Assembly (NCBI GenBank): GCA_038025085.1
Contig: CM076146.1
Location: 20,221,001-20,285,000, forward strand
Source of the DNA: Tetragonia tetragonoides
Lineage: Eukaryota > Streptophyta > Magnoliopsida > Caryophyllales > Aizoaceae
Direction of reading: 5' to 3'
DNA: 64,000 nucleotides
The translations under genes and the position numbers were made by a program. The notes below the pieces were generated by a model, which was given only the letters and a program-made list of their open reading frames with translations, was not told where the DNA came from and did not search any database. This document shows, piece after piece, positions 22,733 through 33,348 of the stretch (positions are counted from its first letter, which is position 1; the number at the start of each line of letters is the position of its first letter).

Positions 22733-23422
22733 CTAAAAGTTTACCGGACGTGACCTAGAATGCGCACTTTTGGGATTAAGCCTCATGTTGTACTTTCTAA
22801 GCCTATCAAAAAACTTTTGAAGTGAGGGTACGTGCACTTCTCTTTCTTTGAACTTTATGATCATGTCATCCACGTATACTTTTGCTTCTTTGAGCATCAT
22901 ATCGTGAAGAAGGGTGGTTGTGGTTGTTTGATATGTGGCCCTTGCATTCTTAAGCCCATATGGCATTAGAGTGTAGCAATAGGTGCCCCATCGGGTGATG
23001 AAAGTCGTTTTCTCCTTATCCTCTTTGTCTATCAGGACTTGATTATACCGTGCGTACCCGTCCATGAATGATAGGACGGCGTGTCCAGCTGTATTGTCTA
23101 CTAGGACATCTATGTGGGGTAGTGGAAAGTCATATTTGGGGCTTGCGTTGTTTATGTTCCTGAAATCCACGCACATTCGTATTCGTCCATCCTTTATTGG
23201 GACTGAAAAAATGTTGGCTACCCAATCGGGGTAATTGGCCAGTCTTATGAAGCCTGCATCAAGTTGTTTCTGGACCTCTTCTTTGATCTTAAGGCCCCAT
23301 TCCGGTTTCATTCTTCTTAGCTTTTGCTTGACTGGTTTGCAATCGGGTTTTAGCAGGATGGTATGTTGAGCAATGTTGCGGTCTATGCCGGGCATGTCCT
23401 TGTAGGACCAGGAAAAAAACAT
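22733..23422 (-). CDS. Reverse transcriptase of element E (partial ORF)
   Basis: An open run of 229 codons: SYKDMPGIDRNIAQH, VDFRNINNASPKYDFPLP, AVLSFMDGYARYNQV (catalytic Asp), LMPYGLKNARATYQT and KVYVDDMIIK (YVDD). It covers fingers, palm and start of thumb. The frame ends early near NPKSAHSR because of a frame change at about 22760; the thumb continues in another frame. It is the least damaged Tat RT in the window. FG in the usual LMPFGL motif is YG here. Confidence 0.88.
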   Translation of the reverse strand: MFFSWSYKDMPGIDRNIAQHTILLKPDCKPVKQKLRRMKPEWGLKIKEEVQKQLDAGFIRLANYPDWVANIFSVPIKDGRIRMCVDFRNINNASPKYDFPLPHIDVLVDNTAGHAVLSFMDGYARYNQVLIDKEDKEKTTFITRWGTYCYTLMPYGLKNARATYQTTTTTLLHDMMLKEAKVYVDDMIIKFKEREVHVPSLQKFFDRLRKYNMRLNPKSAHSRSRPVNF

Positions 23423-24010
23423 CCGTATAATTCTTTAGGAGTGTTACCAATTGTTTGCGTTCATTAGAAGTTAAAGACAAGCCTATTTGCACGTGGCGTG
23501 GCTAATCATTAGTTGCAATATTTATTGTCTCCTTTTCTTCGACTATTAAAGTCTTTTGCTCATGTTCGATTAATGCTTTAATGACTTCTTTTAGCATTTC
23601 TGTTATGGCTTTTAAATTATTAACAACAAGGCAATCCGAGTAAGTGAAATCATCACTCATAACATTAAAAGAAGCGGACAATACATCAATGACGTCGTCA
23701 CTAGCGACCTTAGTAGCAACAGAAAAGAGTGGGGTGGACTACCCGACACTTCTAGGATAACAGAGTCAGAATCATTCTCGGAATCAGAATTGGGCCCTTC
23801 TGAAGGATCATTGCGGATCGTGAACTTGTACTTGACTCCTTCTACCGGAGCCCACTTTGTCTCATGCTACCAGGTGGCGCGGTCGGGCCCAAATGGGGCA
23901 ATCAGCTTGGACGGGTCGAAACCTTCGTTGAAAAGCACAGTCAGGGGAAGTTTGCCCGTTGCCTCATTGTATTGGTGACATTCTTCGCCAAATAGTAGCC
24001 CAAAGTCGTT
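23423..24010 (-). pseudogene. Protease-RT linker of element E, inner part
   Basis: On the minus strand it reads as a poorly structured acidic linker before RT (EHEQKTLIVEEKET, LSLTSNERKQLVTLL), matching the same linker of D (EHEQKTSIVEEKEI). It has stops near 23503 and 23870. Its upstream half, NDFGLLFGEECHQYNE, continues from 30572 on the far side of element F. Confidence 0.65.
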
Positions 24011-24015
24011 GGGTG
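24011..24015. repeat. Target-site duplication (left) of element F
   Basis: GGGTG, identical to 30567-30571. The flanking element E sequence becomes continuous when F and one copy are ignored. Confidence 0.93.
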
Positions 24016-24817
24016 TGACACGAAATCAATTGAGCAAGCTGCTGCTCCAAGAACAAGCTTGACCATGCTATGGGCGAGCATCCCTTCTCTATCTCAGATT
24101 GCAAGCTTGTTTGGCACCAAGGCAGACAATGGGGGGTGTACTCTACTCATTAGGGACACCTAAAACATCAGGGTTATCATTTAAATGCTTTCAATAATTT
24201 AGATCAATGTAATTAGTCTTTCAATTCCGTACAGGTAGACGTTAATCAACATTAGTGCAGCTAAAGGGTGGAATTAAGTGCCATGTTATTGATCCTAGTA
24301 ACCTGCTCCTTTTGAGTTTGTTTAATGCCTTGGGGATGAAGTGATAAGGACATCTACCAGCTCAAGAGGAGCCAAGTCGCATTAATGACCAGCAGTACAA
24401 AGGACACGCTCCAATTTGTACTATTGGGGACCAAACAGTTTTGGGACCACTTTTTGAGGTCTTCTCTCATGAGGACAGCAAGGATTCTTTCTAGGGTATT
24501 CTATTAGGGTTTGTTGCATGTTTGAGCCTATAAATATGTAGTGAAATTGAATGTAATACTCAGATTATGTGAATGAGAAAAACCGATAGAGTGCTGCCTC
24601 TATTTCTGAAATCTTAAACCCTTTATCTCTTGTTTGGTGGCTTTGCCTTTATAACTTGAGTGGTGAGTTTGAGTAGCCCCTTTATCAACTGAATCTGGTG
24701 GTTTTACCTTTAGGATTCATTTGTGGTGAGCTCCAATTTATCCCTTTTATTTCACAAGTTTTGTTCTTGAGAGATTCAATACAAGTGAGAGATTTTAACG
24801 AGCTAGTTTACGCATCA
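24016..24817 (+). repeat. 5' LTR of element F
   Basis: TGACACGAAATC to TACGCATCA. It has CCTATAAATATG at about 24530 as TATA box. Compared with the 3' LTR it lacks about 32 bases after TTGGGGACC. Its first ~150 bases encode the integrase C terminus in the 3' copy. Confidence 0.93.
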
Positions 24818-24819
24818 AA

Positions 24820-24833
24820 GTGGTATCAGAGCT
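24820..24833 (+). other. Primer-binding site of element F
   Basis: TGGTATCAGAGCTC two bases after the LTR, matching the 3' end of plant initiator tRNA-Met, the usual primer of chromoviruses. Confidence 0.92.
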
Positions 24834-25466
24834 CTGGTTTTTTAGCTCGTTTGATTTGGTATTCTGAAGCTTTGGGAAGTTATATTTCTTCTCCAAGTTG
24901 AATCAACGAAAAAGGTTGATTTTTGGTGCTCCATTCAAGCTCAAACGTTTTGTTGCTCTCGCTGGACAGCGTCTGGGAGCTGTTTTGTGAAAAACGCTCT
25001 TATCTGGTGTTCTAGTAATAAATATTGTGACTTTTCTTCTTCGTTGGCTTCCTAAGGTATAGATCTACAACTCTATTTTAGTGGACGTTTGATGTTATAG
25101 TGGTTTTGGCTGTCATAATTTGTGTTGAATGCATACATTGTGTACGGACAAGAACAGGGAAATACTGATTTTGTTAGATTGATTCTGGTTGATTGTGGTT
25201 TGATTATTGTGTGGATATTGTTGGGACTTCTTTTCTTTCTTAATCCCTTCTTTTCTTATCTATATATATATATATCTCCTTGTCTATTAAGGTTAGAATC
25301 ACACCTTTACTCCTCTAACACTCACGTTGAGTATATTGGATCTAAAGGTTGCGTTTGTGATTTAGCCTCACTAAACACAAATATCTTCTTATTCTTTCTA
25401 AGCCTACTACAAAATAAACCCTTTTAAGCCAAACACATTAACCACCATAAAGAACCAAGCTACAAA
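24834..25466 (+). other. Leader of element F
   Basis: Untranslated region between primer site and gag, AT-rich, with a short TA run at 25261-25274. No gene seen. Confidence 0.7.
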
Positions 25467-26447
25467 ATGGCCGGGGAAGTTCCACGAAACATGACTCTTG
25501 AGCAAGCCCAATTTGAGGGTAGAATGTATGCTCTTGAACAGCAATTACAAGGTATTCATGATCTCCAACAAGGAGAAGGTAGGAGGAGACATAGGGGACG
25601 TCGTGGAGGACGTGGTGATGATGATGGAGGTACTCCACCTCCAAGTGATCCTAGTGGTGAAACTTATTCTCCTAGTCCAAGGGGAAGAAGAGGAGGTGAA
25701 CCATGGGACGACATGAGAGACCTTAAGCTTGAGTCTTCTGATTTTGTATATGGCATGAACCCTAGTGATTTCTTTGATTGGGTTCACAATATGGAGAGGT
25801 ATTTTGAGGCTAAGGGCTATGATGACAACAAATCATACAAGTTTGCATCTATTAAGTTGAAGAAGTATGCTTCATTGTGGCTAGAGAACACACAACACCA
25901 ACGTGTGAGAGATGGCAAAGGCAAGAATAAAACTTGGACCAAGTTGAAGTCTTTGATGCAAAAATGCCTTGTTCCTGATTCTTACAAGCAAGACTTGTAT
26001 CTACAGCTCACTCAACTCACACAAGGCTCTAAGGATGTCAATGAATACGTGAGAGAGTCTGAGAAACTCCTCATGAGAACCGAAGTGAGGGAGGCTCAAG
26101 AACACACAATTGCTAGGTTTATTCACGGCCTAAACTCTAACATTAGAGAGAGGGTTAAATTTCAACCAAGATGGACTCTCCAAGACTCTATCAAGCCGGC
26201 TTTGATGGTTGCAAAGCAAGAGAAGAGCAAGAGAAGCACTCCTAAACCATTTGTTAGACCCGTCTCTAACTTTTTCAAGGGGAGTACAAGTGGAACCAAA
26301 AATGAGCCTAATCCTAAAGTTGACAAGGGCAAAGAGGCTGTCAAGGAACCATCTAGGTTCAACAAAGAGAAAAGGTATTTCAAATGCCATGGCTATGGGC
26401 ATTTCCAAGCTGAATGTGGGAACAAACGTGCATTGACAACGTTTTAA
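25467..26447 (+). CDS. Gag of element F
   Basis: 326 codons from ATG 25467 (MAGEVPRNMTLEQAQFEGRM). An Arg/Gly-rich segment (RRRHRGRRGGRG, about residues 33-44) is followed by the gag core: NPSDFFDWVHNMERYFEAK, ASIKLKKYASLWLENTQ, WTKLKSLMQKCLVP, QLTQGSKDVNEYVRESEKL and RFIHGLNSNIRERV. The zinc knuckle reads YFKCHGYGHFQAEC, so the first Cys of CX2CX4HX4C is Tyr. The frame stops soon after, whereas gag and pol would normally continue. Gag packages RNA; the lost Cys should weaken RNA binding. Confidence 0.9.
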   Translation: MAGEVPRNMTLEQAQFEGRMYALEQQLQGIHDLQQGEGRRRHRGRRGGRGDDDGGTPPPSDPSGETYSPSPRGRRGGEPWDDMRDLKLESSDFVYGMNPSDFFDWVHNMERYFEAKGYDDNKSYKFASIKLKKYASLWLENTQHQRVRDGKGKNKTWTKLKSLMQKCLVPDSYKQDLYLQLTQLTQGSKDVNEYVRESEKLLMRTEVREAQEHTIARFIHGLNSNIRERVKFQPRWTLQDSIKPALMVAKQEKSKRSTPKPFVRPVSNFFKGSTSGTKNEPNPKVDKGKEAVKEPSRFNKEKRYFKCHGYGHFQAECGNKRALTTF

Positions 26448-26760
26448 GAGATTCCGGATGAAATTGAGTCCGAAGAAGAGAAATATGAGGAGCCACCTCA
26501 AGTTCAAGATGGGGAGATCATTATTGCTGATAATGGTGACTTTTTAGTCATGAGAAGAGCTTTGCACTCCAATGAAGGCGCTAGAGAACCATCCCAACGC
26601 TAGAACATTTTCCACTCACGTTGCACGGTTTTGGGAAAAGTGTGCACCATGATCATAAATAGTGGGAGTTGCGCAAATGCAGCATCTACCAACATGGTGG
26701 AGAAACTCAATTTGACCACATCAAAGCACCCAAGTCCCAGCTTCAATGGCTCAACAAGGG
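26448..26760 (+). pseudogene. Protease of element F, catalytic Asp changed
   Basis: After two stops (26445-26447 and near 26601) the active site reads IINSGSCANAAST, with Asn where retropepsins have catalytic Asp (AAT from GAT needs one change). A frame change near 26750 leads into the next open frame, where ACHILFGRPWLYDRK is the second half of the fold. This protease could not work as written. Confidence 0.82.
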
Positions 26761-28130
26761 AAATGAGGTAAAGGTAACTCGTCAAGTCTCAATTCTATTT
26801 TCTATTGGCAATTCATATAGAGATGATGTTGTTTGTGATGTGATACCAATGGATGCATGTCATATCTTGTTTGGTAGACCCTGGTTATATGATAGAAAGG
26901 TGTTTCACCATGGTTTTGCTAACACATATTCATTATTCATGAATGGGAAGAAAATTACTCTTGCTTCATTACCACCTAATGAACCAATTAGAAATGAGAG
27001 TAAATCTGGAAATGGTGTTTATTTGGGAGAAAAGGGATTTGTGCGTGAATTCGACAATAGTGTATTTGTGTTTGCTATTCTGGTTGTTGAAGAGAACAAT
27101 AGGGATGTTGAATGTGAGGTGCCCATGCTTGTGAGACCTTTGCTTGAAGAGTTTGGGGACGTTTTTCCTAGTGACCTACCGTCGGGCTTGCCTCCAATTA
27201 GGGGTATTGAGCATCAGATAGATCTTGTTTTAGGGGCTGTTTTACCCAATAAAGCGGCCTATAGATGCTCTCCTAGTGAAGCAAAGGAGTTGCAAAGGCA
27301 AGTAGATGAGCTTGTGGCTAGGGGTTATGTCAAACCTAGCATGAGTCCATGCTCGGTACCAGGTCTTTCGGTGCCCAAGAAGGATGGAACAATGAGAATG
27401 TGTGTTGATAGTAGGGCCATCAACAACATTACTATTAAGTATAGATATCCCATTCCAAGACTTGATGATATGCTTGATGAATTACATGGTTCTTGTGTGT
27501 TTTCCAAGATTGATTTGAGAAGTGGTTATCATCAAATTAGAATGAGGGACGGAGATGAGTGGAAAACAGCATTTAAAACGAAAGGTGGGCTGTTTGAATG
27601 GAAAGTGATGCCCTTTGGGCTGTCAAATGCTCCAAGTACCTTCATGAGGCTCATGAATGAGGTATTAAGGCCATATATAGGAAGGTTTGTGGTGGTTTAC
27701 TTCGATGATATTTTGATTTACTCTAAAACAGCAGATGAGCACTTATTACACTTGAAAGAAGTGTTTTCTGTTCTTAGGGAGCATAAGTTGTATGGGAAAC
27801 TCGAGAAATGTGAATTCTTGACACATGAGGTCGTATTCTTGGGTTATGTGGTTTCAAGAGAAGGGATTTCAATGGACGCATCAAAGGTTGAGGCAATCAA
27901 GTCATGGCCAGAACCTAAGACACTCACAGAGGTGAGAAGCTTTCATGGATTGGCTTCGTTTTATAGGCGTTTTATAATGAATTTCTCTTCCTTATTGGCT
28001 CCTATTACTGATTGTATGAAGAAAGGTTCTTTTCAATGGACCAAGCCAGTAATTGAGGCATTTGAATTACTCAAAAACAAGCTTAGTGCAGCCCCTATTC
28101 TCGGATTGCCAGACTTGACGATCTCTTTGA
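26761..28130 (+). CDS. Reverse transcriptase of element F (partial ORF)
   Basis: Part of an open run of 501 codons that ends at 28174. Protease tail ILFGRPWLYDRKVFH, linker with LLEEFGDVFPSDLPSGLPP, then RT: IEHQIDLVLGAVLPNKAAYR, MCVDSRAINNITIKYRYPIP, FSKIDLRSGYHQIRM (catalytic Asp), VMPFGLSNAPSTFMR, VVVYFDDILIYS (YFDD) and LEKCEFLTHEVVFLGYVVS, ending with the connection SFHGLASFYRRFI. The catalytic residues are intact. The frame breaks at the start of RNase H. Confidence 0.93.
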
Positions 28131-28480
28131 ATTGGAGTGTGATGCAAGTGGTGTTGGCATTGGGGAAGTTTTGATTCAAAAGCGGAAGCCTTTAGCTTTC
28201 TTTAGTGAGAAATTAAGTTGTTCTAGGCTCAATTACAGCACCTACGACAAAGTGTTTTATGGTTTGATTCGAGCAATCACGCATTGGTCTCATTACCTCA
28301 AGCCCAAGCAATTTGTGTTGTATTCTGATCATGAGGCTTTGAAGTACATTAATGGACAACACAAGCTCAATCCTAGGCATGCAAAGTGGGTTGAATTCCT
28401 TCAAGCTTATTCCTTTGTGTCCAAACACAAAGAGGGGAGTAAAAACATTGTTGCTGATGTCTAGGCGCTACTCTATGCTC
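28131..28480 (+). pseudogene. RNase H of element F
   Basis: After a one-base frame change near 28125, CDASGVGIGEVLIQ (Asp), KPLAFFSEKLS, YDKVFYGLIRAITHW and [12 protein letters not shown] (Asp) give RNase H. The frame stops after NIVADV at 28462, where the last Asp lies, and another frame continues to integrase. Confidence 0.88.
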
Positions 28481-29880
28481 TACATCTTGGAAGCTAGAGT
28501 CCTTGGGTTCTCTTTTCTTAAGGAGCTATACAAGGATGATGAAGATTTTGCCTCGTACTTCAAGGAAGAGGCTCAATTGTCTTCTGGCCCTTTTTCTATT
28601 CAAGATTGGTTTCTTTTCAAGAACAACAAGCTTTGTATTCCAAAGGGATCCGTGAGGGATCTACTCATTAGGGAGGCACATGGTGGAGGGTTAGCTGGTC
28701 ACTTTGGCATTGACAAGACCTAGGACATCCATACATGTTGAAAGATGTGCAGACCATCATTGCAAGGTGCGCAACATGCCACCAAGCAAAAGCTCACTTC
28801 CACAAGGTTTTGTACATTCCACTTCCTGTCCCTAATCAGCCTTGGGAAGATTTGAGTATGGATTTTATTGTGGCACTTCCAAGAACTCAAAGGGGCAAAG
28901 ATTCAATTATGGTTGTTGTAGACCGTTTCTCAAAAATGGCACATTTTGTGCCTTGCAACAAAACTTATGATGCTGTTATCATTGTTAATCTCTACTTTAG
29001 AGAGATTGTGCGTTTGCATAGTGTTCCAAGGACCATAGTATCGGATAGGGACACAAAGTTTTTGAGCTATTTCTGGAAAACACTTTACCGTTTGTTTGGA
29101 ACTAGGTTGTTGTTTAGTACCTCTCACCATCCACAAACGGATGGGCAAACCGAAGTCACAAATAGGATTATTGGTTCACTTTTGAGGAGCATGATAAAGA
29201 AGAGATTGAAGGATTGGGATGAGAAGTTGTGTCATGCTGAATTTGCATTCAATAGGGCGCCTAGGTACACAACCGGGAGGACTCCTTTTGAGATATGTTA
29301 TGGTGTGAATCCTCTCACGCCTCTTGACCTCATTCCTTTATCCATTGAGGCTAGAGTGAGTGTGGATGCTGAGAAGAAATCCAAGGAAGTCAAGAAAATC
29401 CATGAACAAGTAAAAACTCAAATTGAGAAGGCAAACGCAACGTACAAAGAAAATGCCAACAAAACAAGAAAACAACCATCGTTTGAACCTGGTGAATTGG
29501 TTTGGCTTTATTTAAGGAAGGAGAGGTTCCCTTTAAAGAGGAAGAACAAGTTGATACCAAGAGCTGATGGTCCATTTGAGGTGCTGGAAAAGATTAGGGG
29601 AAGCGCGTACAAAATTGAAATTCCAGGAGACTCATCTGTTTCTACCACGTTCAATGTGGGTGATTTAAGTCCTTATCTTGCTGATGACTACCTTGAGGAC
29701 TTGAGGTCAAGTCCCAAAAAAGAAGGAGAGAATGATACGAAATCAATTGAGCAAGCTGCTGCTCCAAGAACAAGCTTGACCATGCTATGGGCGAGCATCC
29801 CTTCTCTATCTCGGATTGCAAGCTTGTTTGGCAACAACGCACACAATGGGGGGTGTACTCTACTCATTAGGGACACCTAA
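28481..29880 (+). pseudogene. Integrase of element F, reading into the 3' LTR
   Basis: Zinc finger [14 protein letters not shown] then a stop and a missing stretch of about ten residues before MLKDVQTIIARCATCHQAK. Core: MDFIVALP (Asp), VSDRDTKFLS (Asp), QTDGQTEVTNR (Glu). GPY/F-like domain RADGPFEVLEKIRGSAYK, then FNVGDLSPYL. The frame continues through the polypurine tract into the LTR and stops at 29878-29880, 148 bases inside. A C terminus encoded by the LTR is known for CRM-type chromoviruses. All three DDE residues are in one frame (28735-29880). Confidence 0.92.
29715..29732 (+). other. Polypurine tract of element F
   Basis: AAAAAAGAAGGAGAGAA directly before the 3' LTR. It also encodes KKEGEN of the integrase tail. 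Confidence 0.88.
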
Positions 29881-30566
29881 AATATAAGGGTTATCATTTA
29901 AATGCTTTCAATAATTTAGATTAATGTAATTAGTCTTTTAATTCCGTACAAGTAGACGTTAATCAACATTAGTGTAGCTAACGGGTGGGAATTAAGTGCC
30001 ATGTCATTGATCCTAGTAACCTGCTCCTTTTAGGTTTGTTTTATGCCTTGGGGATAAAGTGATAAGGACATCTACCAGCTCAAGAGGAGCCAAGGCGCAT
30101 TAATGACCAGCAGTACAAAGGACACACTCCAATTTGTACTATTAGGGACCATTTGGTCGCTAGAATTACAGCTGAGTACCAAACAGTTTTGGATCCACTT
30201 TTTGAGGTCTTCTCTCATGAGGACAGCAAGGATTCTTTATAGGGTATTCCATTAGGGTTTGTTGCATGTTTGAGCCTATAAATATGTAATGAAATCGAAT
30301 GTAATACTCAGATTATGTGAATGAGAAGAAACGAATAGAGTGCTGCCTCTATTTCTGAAATCTTAAACCCTTTATCTCTTGCTTGGTGGCTTTGCCTTTA
30401 TAACTTGAGTGGTGAGTTTGAGTGGCCCCTTTATCAATTGAATCTGTTGGTTTTACCTTTAGGATTCATTTGTGGTGAGGTCCAATTTATCCCTTTTATT
30501 TCGCAAGTTTTGTTCTTGAGAGATTCAATACAAATGAGAGAATTTAACGAGCTAGTTTACGCATCA
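29733..30566 (+). repeat. 3' LTR of element F
   Basis: TGATACGAAATC to TACGCATCA; followed by GGGTG (30567-30571), the right target-site duplication. TATA-like CCTATAAATATG at about 30276. It contains the last 148 bases of the integrase frame. Confidence 0.93.
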
Positions 30567-30571
30567 GGGTG
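30567..30571. repeat. Target-site duplication (right) of element F
   Basis: GGGTG, identical to 24011-24015. Confidence 0.93.
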
Positions 30572-30919
30572 CCAAGTCACTACCCCAATCTTTAGTGGAT
30601 TGGTCCTCTTTGAGAGGTGGCATTGCCTCTTTACTCACAGTGAAACAGTCCTGGAATGCTTCAAAGCCCGTAACTAGAATCCCATTGATTGCATAGGGTT
30701 CGGGAAATACATAATAGGGGTATGGATCGCCTTCTTGAAGAAATTGCCCATTGAGAGTTAGAGGCTAAGGATCCATGTTGTGTAGGATGGGCTTGTTGGC
30801 CGCGCATGCTCTCTTTCTAGCCACTTCCTTAGATATGCAGGCTCGAAGCTCTTGCTTAGTGCGTTTATAGCCTAGCACGAACAGATCATTCTTGATCTTA
30901 GCATTCCAGTAAGGTTGGG
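30572..30919 (-). pseudogene. Protease-RT linker of element E, outer part
   Basis: Minus strand continues from the protease frame into SKEVARKRACAANKP, then, after a stop near 30770, LTLNGQFLQEGDPYPYY and FEAFQDCFTVSKEA. It stops at the GGGTG site and resumes at 24010 as NDFGLLFGEE. This continuity shows that F was inserted in E. Confidence 0.65.
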
Positions 30920-32524
30920 TTACCTTGGGGTGAGGGCAAAAAGTGTGCCTGGAAAGTAGCCTTTCTTTCTTAGTAAGGTGTTCACATCGAGCATGGGCTC
31001 TATTGTCTCTATGAAGGCTATTTTCTCAAAGCCCCACAATTCTTTATCTTGCTCATTATGCTCTATCCTTAAGACTGGAGCTTTTTGTATCTGGGCTACC
31101 ATGGTATCGGCGCAAACTTCCAGAGTGGATCCTGCTAGGGATAGCTTCACCTTTTGGTGAAGGGTTGAGGCTACAACATTAAGCCCATGCAACCAAGGCC
31201 TTCCTAAAAGTTGACTAAAGGTGGCCGAAATATCTCTAACGTGAAATTGGACCATTTTCTCGATGGGCCTGATGTTAATGTTCATGGAGAATGGGCCTAT
31301 GACATTTCTTTTAGAATGGTCGTAAGCTCTTAGCCCTTCTGTGGAACGCGTGAGGTTGTTGTAGTCTATTTTGAGGTGTTCAGCAGTCCTCAAAGGGCAC
31401 ACATTTACAGCAGAGCCATTGTCAACTAAAGCAATGGAGACTTGTCTCTTTTTACAAATTATAGTTAGATATAGAGCTTTGTTGTGATGAATGCCTTCGG
31501 GTGGAAGATCCTTGTCAGAGAAGGTGATGGGCGTAGATGACTTTCCTTTGACTAGGAGGTTAACCACATACTCAGGAGTAGCATTTGGAGAGATGGTCGT
31601 TGCATTTAGTGCATCTGGCACGGCTCTTCTATGAGTGAATGAAGTAGTCAACAATTGCGAAATGGATATGTCAGCTTTTGTTCTTTGCAAAGGCCTAAGG
31701 ATATTAGTTCCATCATCCTCTTTAGTTGCATCCTTTTGAGTGGGGTCCCTATTGGTGATTGAAACGGGCTCCAGAGGTTGGATTTGAGATGGATGCATGT
31801 AGATGTTGTCGGGCCTGAATTGGCGACCTGACCTTGTGAGGTAATTCAAAGCCTTGTCGTCTTCATCTTTCTCGTCATCAGAGATGTGATACCATGCTTT
31901 GCCATTAGCTATATCATGGACTTGAGGAGTTAGCACGTCCTCAGGATCAGTGTAATGCCCATTATCCTCTTCATCGCTATCCCAAAGGCCACAAATGTGT
32001 AGCATGGGCCTTGGGCTTGGATAAGGTGGTATTGCTTGCCCAATAGGAGTGATTAGGTAGGATGGATTGAATCCTTCCTCTATGTCAATGGAAAAAGACT
32101 TCCCAAGGGGGTTATTGTTGTTGCTAGGCTGTGGTGCATCTTTGGGTAATGGTATGGTGCCATTGTCGAACAAATCTTTAATTTTCTCTTTGAGAATGTA
32201 GCATTTCTTGGTGTCGTGCCCACAACCCCTATGGTATTTGCAGAATGCGGTTTCATTCCAGTACGGTGACCTCTTCTCTATGGGAGGATTAGGAGTAGGC
32301 CCAACAGGGTGCAAGTAGTCTCCTTTGACTAGCTTGTCTAGAGCTTTGACATAAGGCATCCCAAGGGGAGTGAACCTTCTCGGGCGCCTATCAGTAATGG
32401 CGTTCACCTCATTTGCTACTTGTGGACGCATGATTGGTGTTGGTGTATTTCTTATCCTTGTATCCACTTGTGTTCTTGTTGTAGGTGACCTTGTTCTTCT
32501 CCCTTTGGAGTTGGTCATCCTCAA
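30920..32524 (-). CDS. Gag C-terminus and protease of element E
   Basis: 534 open codons. A PRRFTPLGMPYVKALDKL segment matches A (REFTPLGMTMSYALERM). The zinc motif CKYHRGCGHDTKKC (CX2HX4HX4C, about residue 94) is followed by an acidic stretch with GLWDSDEED. The protease reads VSIALVDNGSAVNVCPL, with the catalytic Asp present, and SQLLGRPWLHGLNVVAST. The end matches the start of the post-protease segment of A (APVLRIEHNEQ). This is the most intact gag-protease frame of the Tat elements here. The upstream gag frame (32409-33348) overlaps its start and is shifted. Confidence 0.9.
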   Translation of the reverse strand: MRMTNSKGRRTRSPTTRTQVDTRIRNTPTPIMRPQVANEVNAITDRRPRRFTPLGMPYVKALDKLVKGDYLHPVGPTPNPPIEKRSPYWNETAFCKYHRGCGHDTKKCYILKEKIKDLFDNGTIPLPKDAPQPSNNNNPLGKSFSIDIEEGFNPSYLITPIGQAIPPYPSPRPMLHICGLWDSDEEDNGHYTDPEDVLTPQVHDIANGKAWYHISDDEKDEDDKALNYLTRSGRQFRPDNIYMHPSQIQPLEPVSITNRDPTQKDATKEDDGTNILRPLQRTKADISISQLLTTSFTHRRAVPDALNATTISPNATPEYVVNLLVKGKSSTPITFSDKDLPPEGIHHNKALYLTIICKKRQVSIALVDNGSAVNVCPLRTAEHLKIDYNNLTRSTEGLRAYDHSKRNVIGPFSMNINIRPIEKMVQFHVRDISATFSQLLGRPWLHGLNVVASTLHQKVKLSLAGSTLEVCADTMVAQIQKAPVLRIEHNEQDKELWGFEKIAFIETIEPMLDVNTLLRKKGYFPGTLFALTPR

Positions 32525-33348
32525 TGGCCATGCCTACTTTAGTTAGTTGGGCGTAGGTGTTTATGAGCTCAAACTTCATGTGCTCGCGATATTCAGACGC
32601 CAAATTTTGGACTAGCATCCTAAATTGATCACTTTCAGATGGGCGATCAATCATTTCAGCAACTTTGGTCCTCCATCTTCTCACGAAGTTGGTGAATCCT
32701 TCCTTGTCACCTTGTTTGGTGATGTCCAATTCTCTCAATGTCATGGGAGGCAAGACACTATCAGCATATCTCACTAGGAAAAGAATAGACAAATCTTCCC
32801 ACTTTTGTAGCTTTTGAGTGGGTAATTTGAAGAACTTGGCCCTAACAACAAGGTATAAGGTTTCGGGAAAGACGTGAACATACAGCTCTTCTTCAATGCC
32901 TCTAAGGCCCAATGCAGTAGTAAAAGCTCTAATGTGATCTTGTGGATCATCGGTTCTTTTGAAGGTGGAAACTTCGGGCATGGAGAACTTGGTGGGAAAG
33001 TTTCCCTTGATGTGGGGAGCATAGCCTTCAGAATTGATGATCATGTCAGACACGACTTTTGCCTAGCTTAGCTTGGAGTTCTTGGACGTCTTTAGTGGAG
33101 GACTCAGTCTTATCTTCATTTGGGTTGGGTTTATTTCCATCCCTTGCAGGGGGATTCAACTTAGCGACACGGGCTTTCATATCAGCGAATCTAGCATTCA
33201 TGGCAACCAATTTGGCCAAAAGGTCGTCCATATTTTGGTCAGAGGTTCTTTCACCTTCTCCAGACATAAATGGACTTAGGTGAGGTAGGCGGTGAAGCAT
33301 GATGTGAGAATGGCGGTGTGCGAAGGCAATCAAGCCAAATGGGGCCAA
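32409..33348 (-). pseudogene. Gag N-terminal and core of element E
   Basis: Two frames. The first (33348-33046) has FMSGEGERTSDQNMDDLLAK and a coiled-coil-like stretch (LVAMNARFADMKARVAKL). The second (33053-32409) has the core FSMPEVSTFKRTDDPQDH, ALGLRGIEEELYVHVFP, LFLVRYADSVLPPMTLRE and FVRRWRTKVAEMIDRP. Separate frame changes near 33050 and 32480 break the gene. Order and motifs match gag of A and B. Confidence 0.88.

Larger units (their letters stand above)
24016..30566 (+). mobile_element. Element F: Ty3/gypsy (CRM-like) with both LTRs
   Basis: LTRs at 24016-24817 and 29733-30566, both TGAYACGAAATC...TTTACGCATCA; primer site for initiator tRNA-Met; gag, protease, RT, RNase H and integrase in order; polypurine tract before the 3' LTR; perfect GGGTG target-site duplication. 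The LTRs differ at about 20 of the first 415 aligned bases by eye, plus about 32 bases missing in the 5' copy, so the insertion is not recent. Frameshifts in several domains. CRM-like placement rests on the C terminus reading into the LTR and on domain style; it is an inference. Confidence 0.93.
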
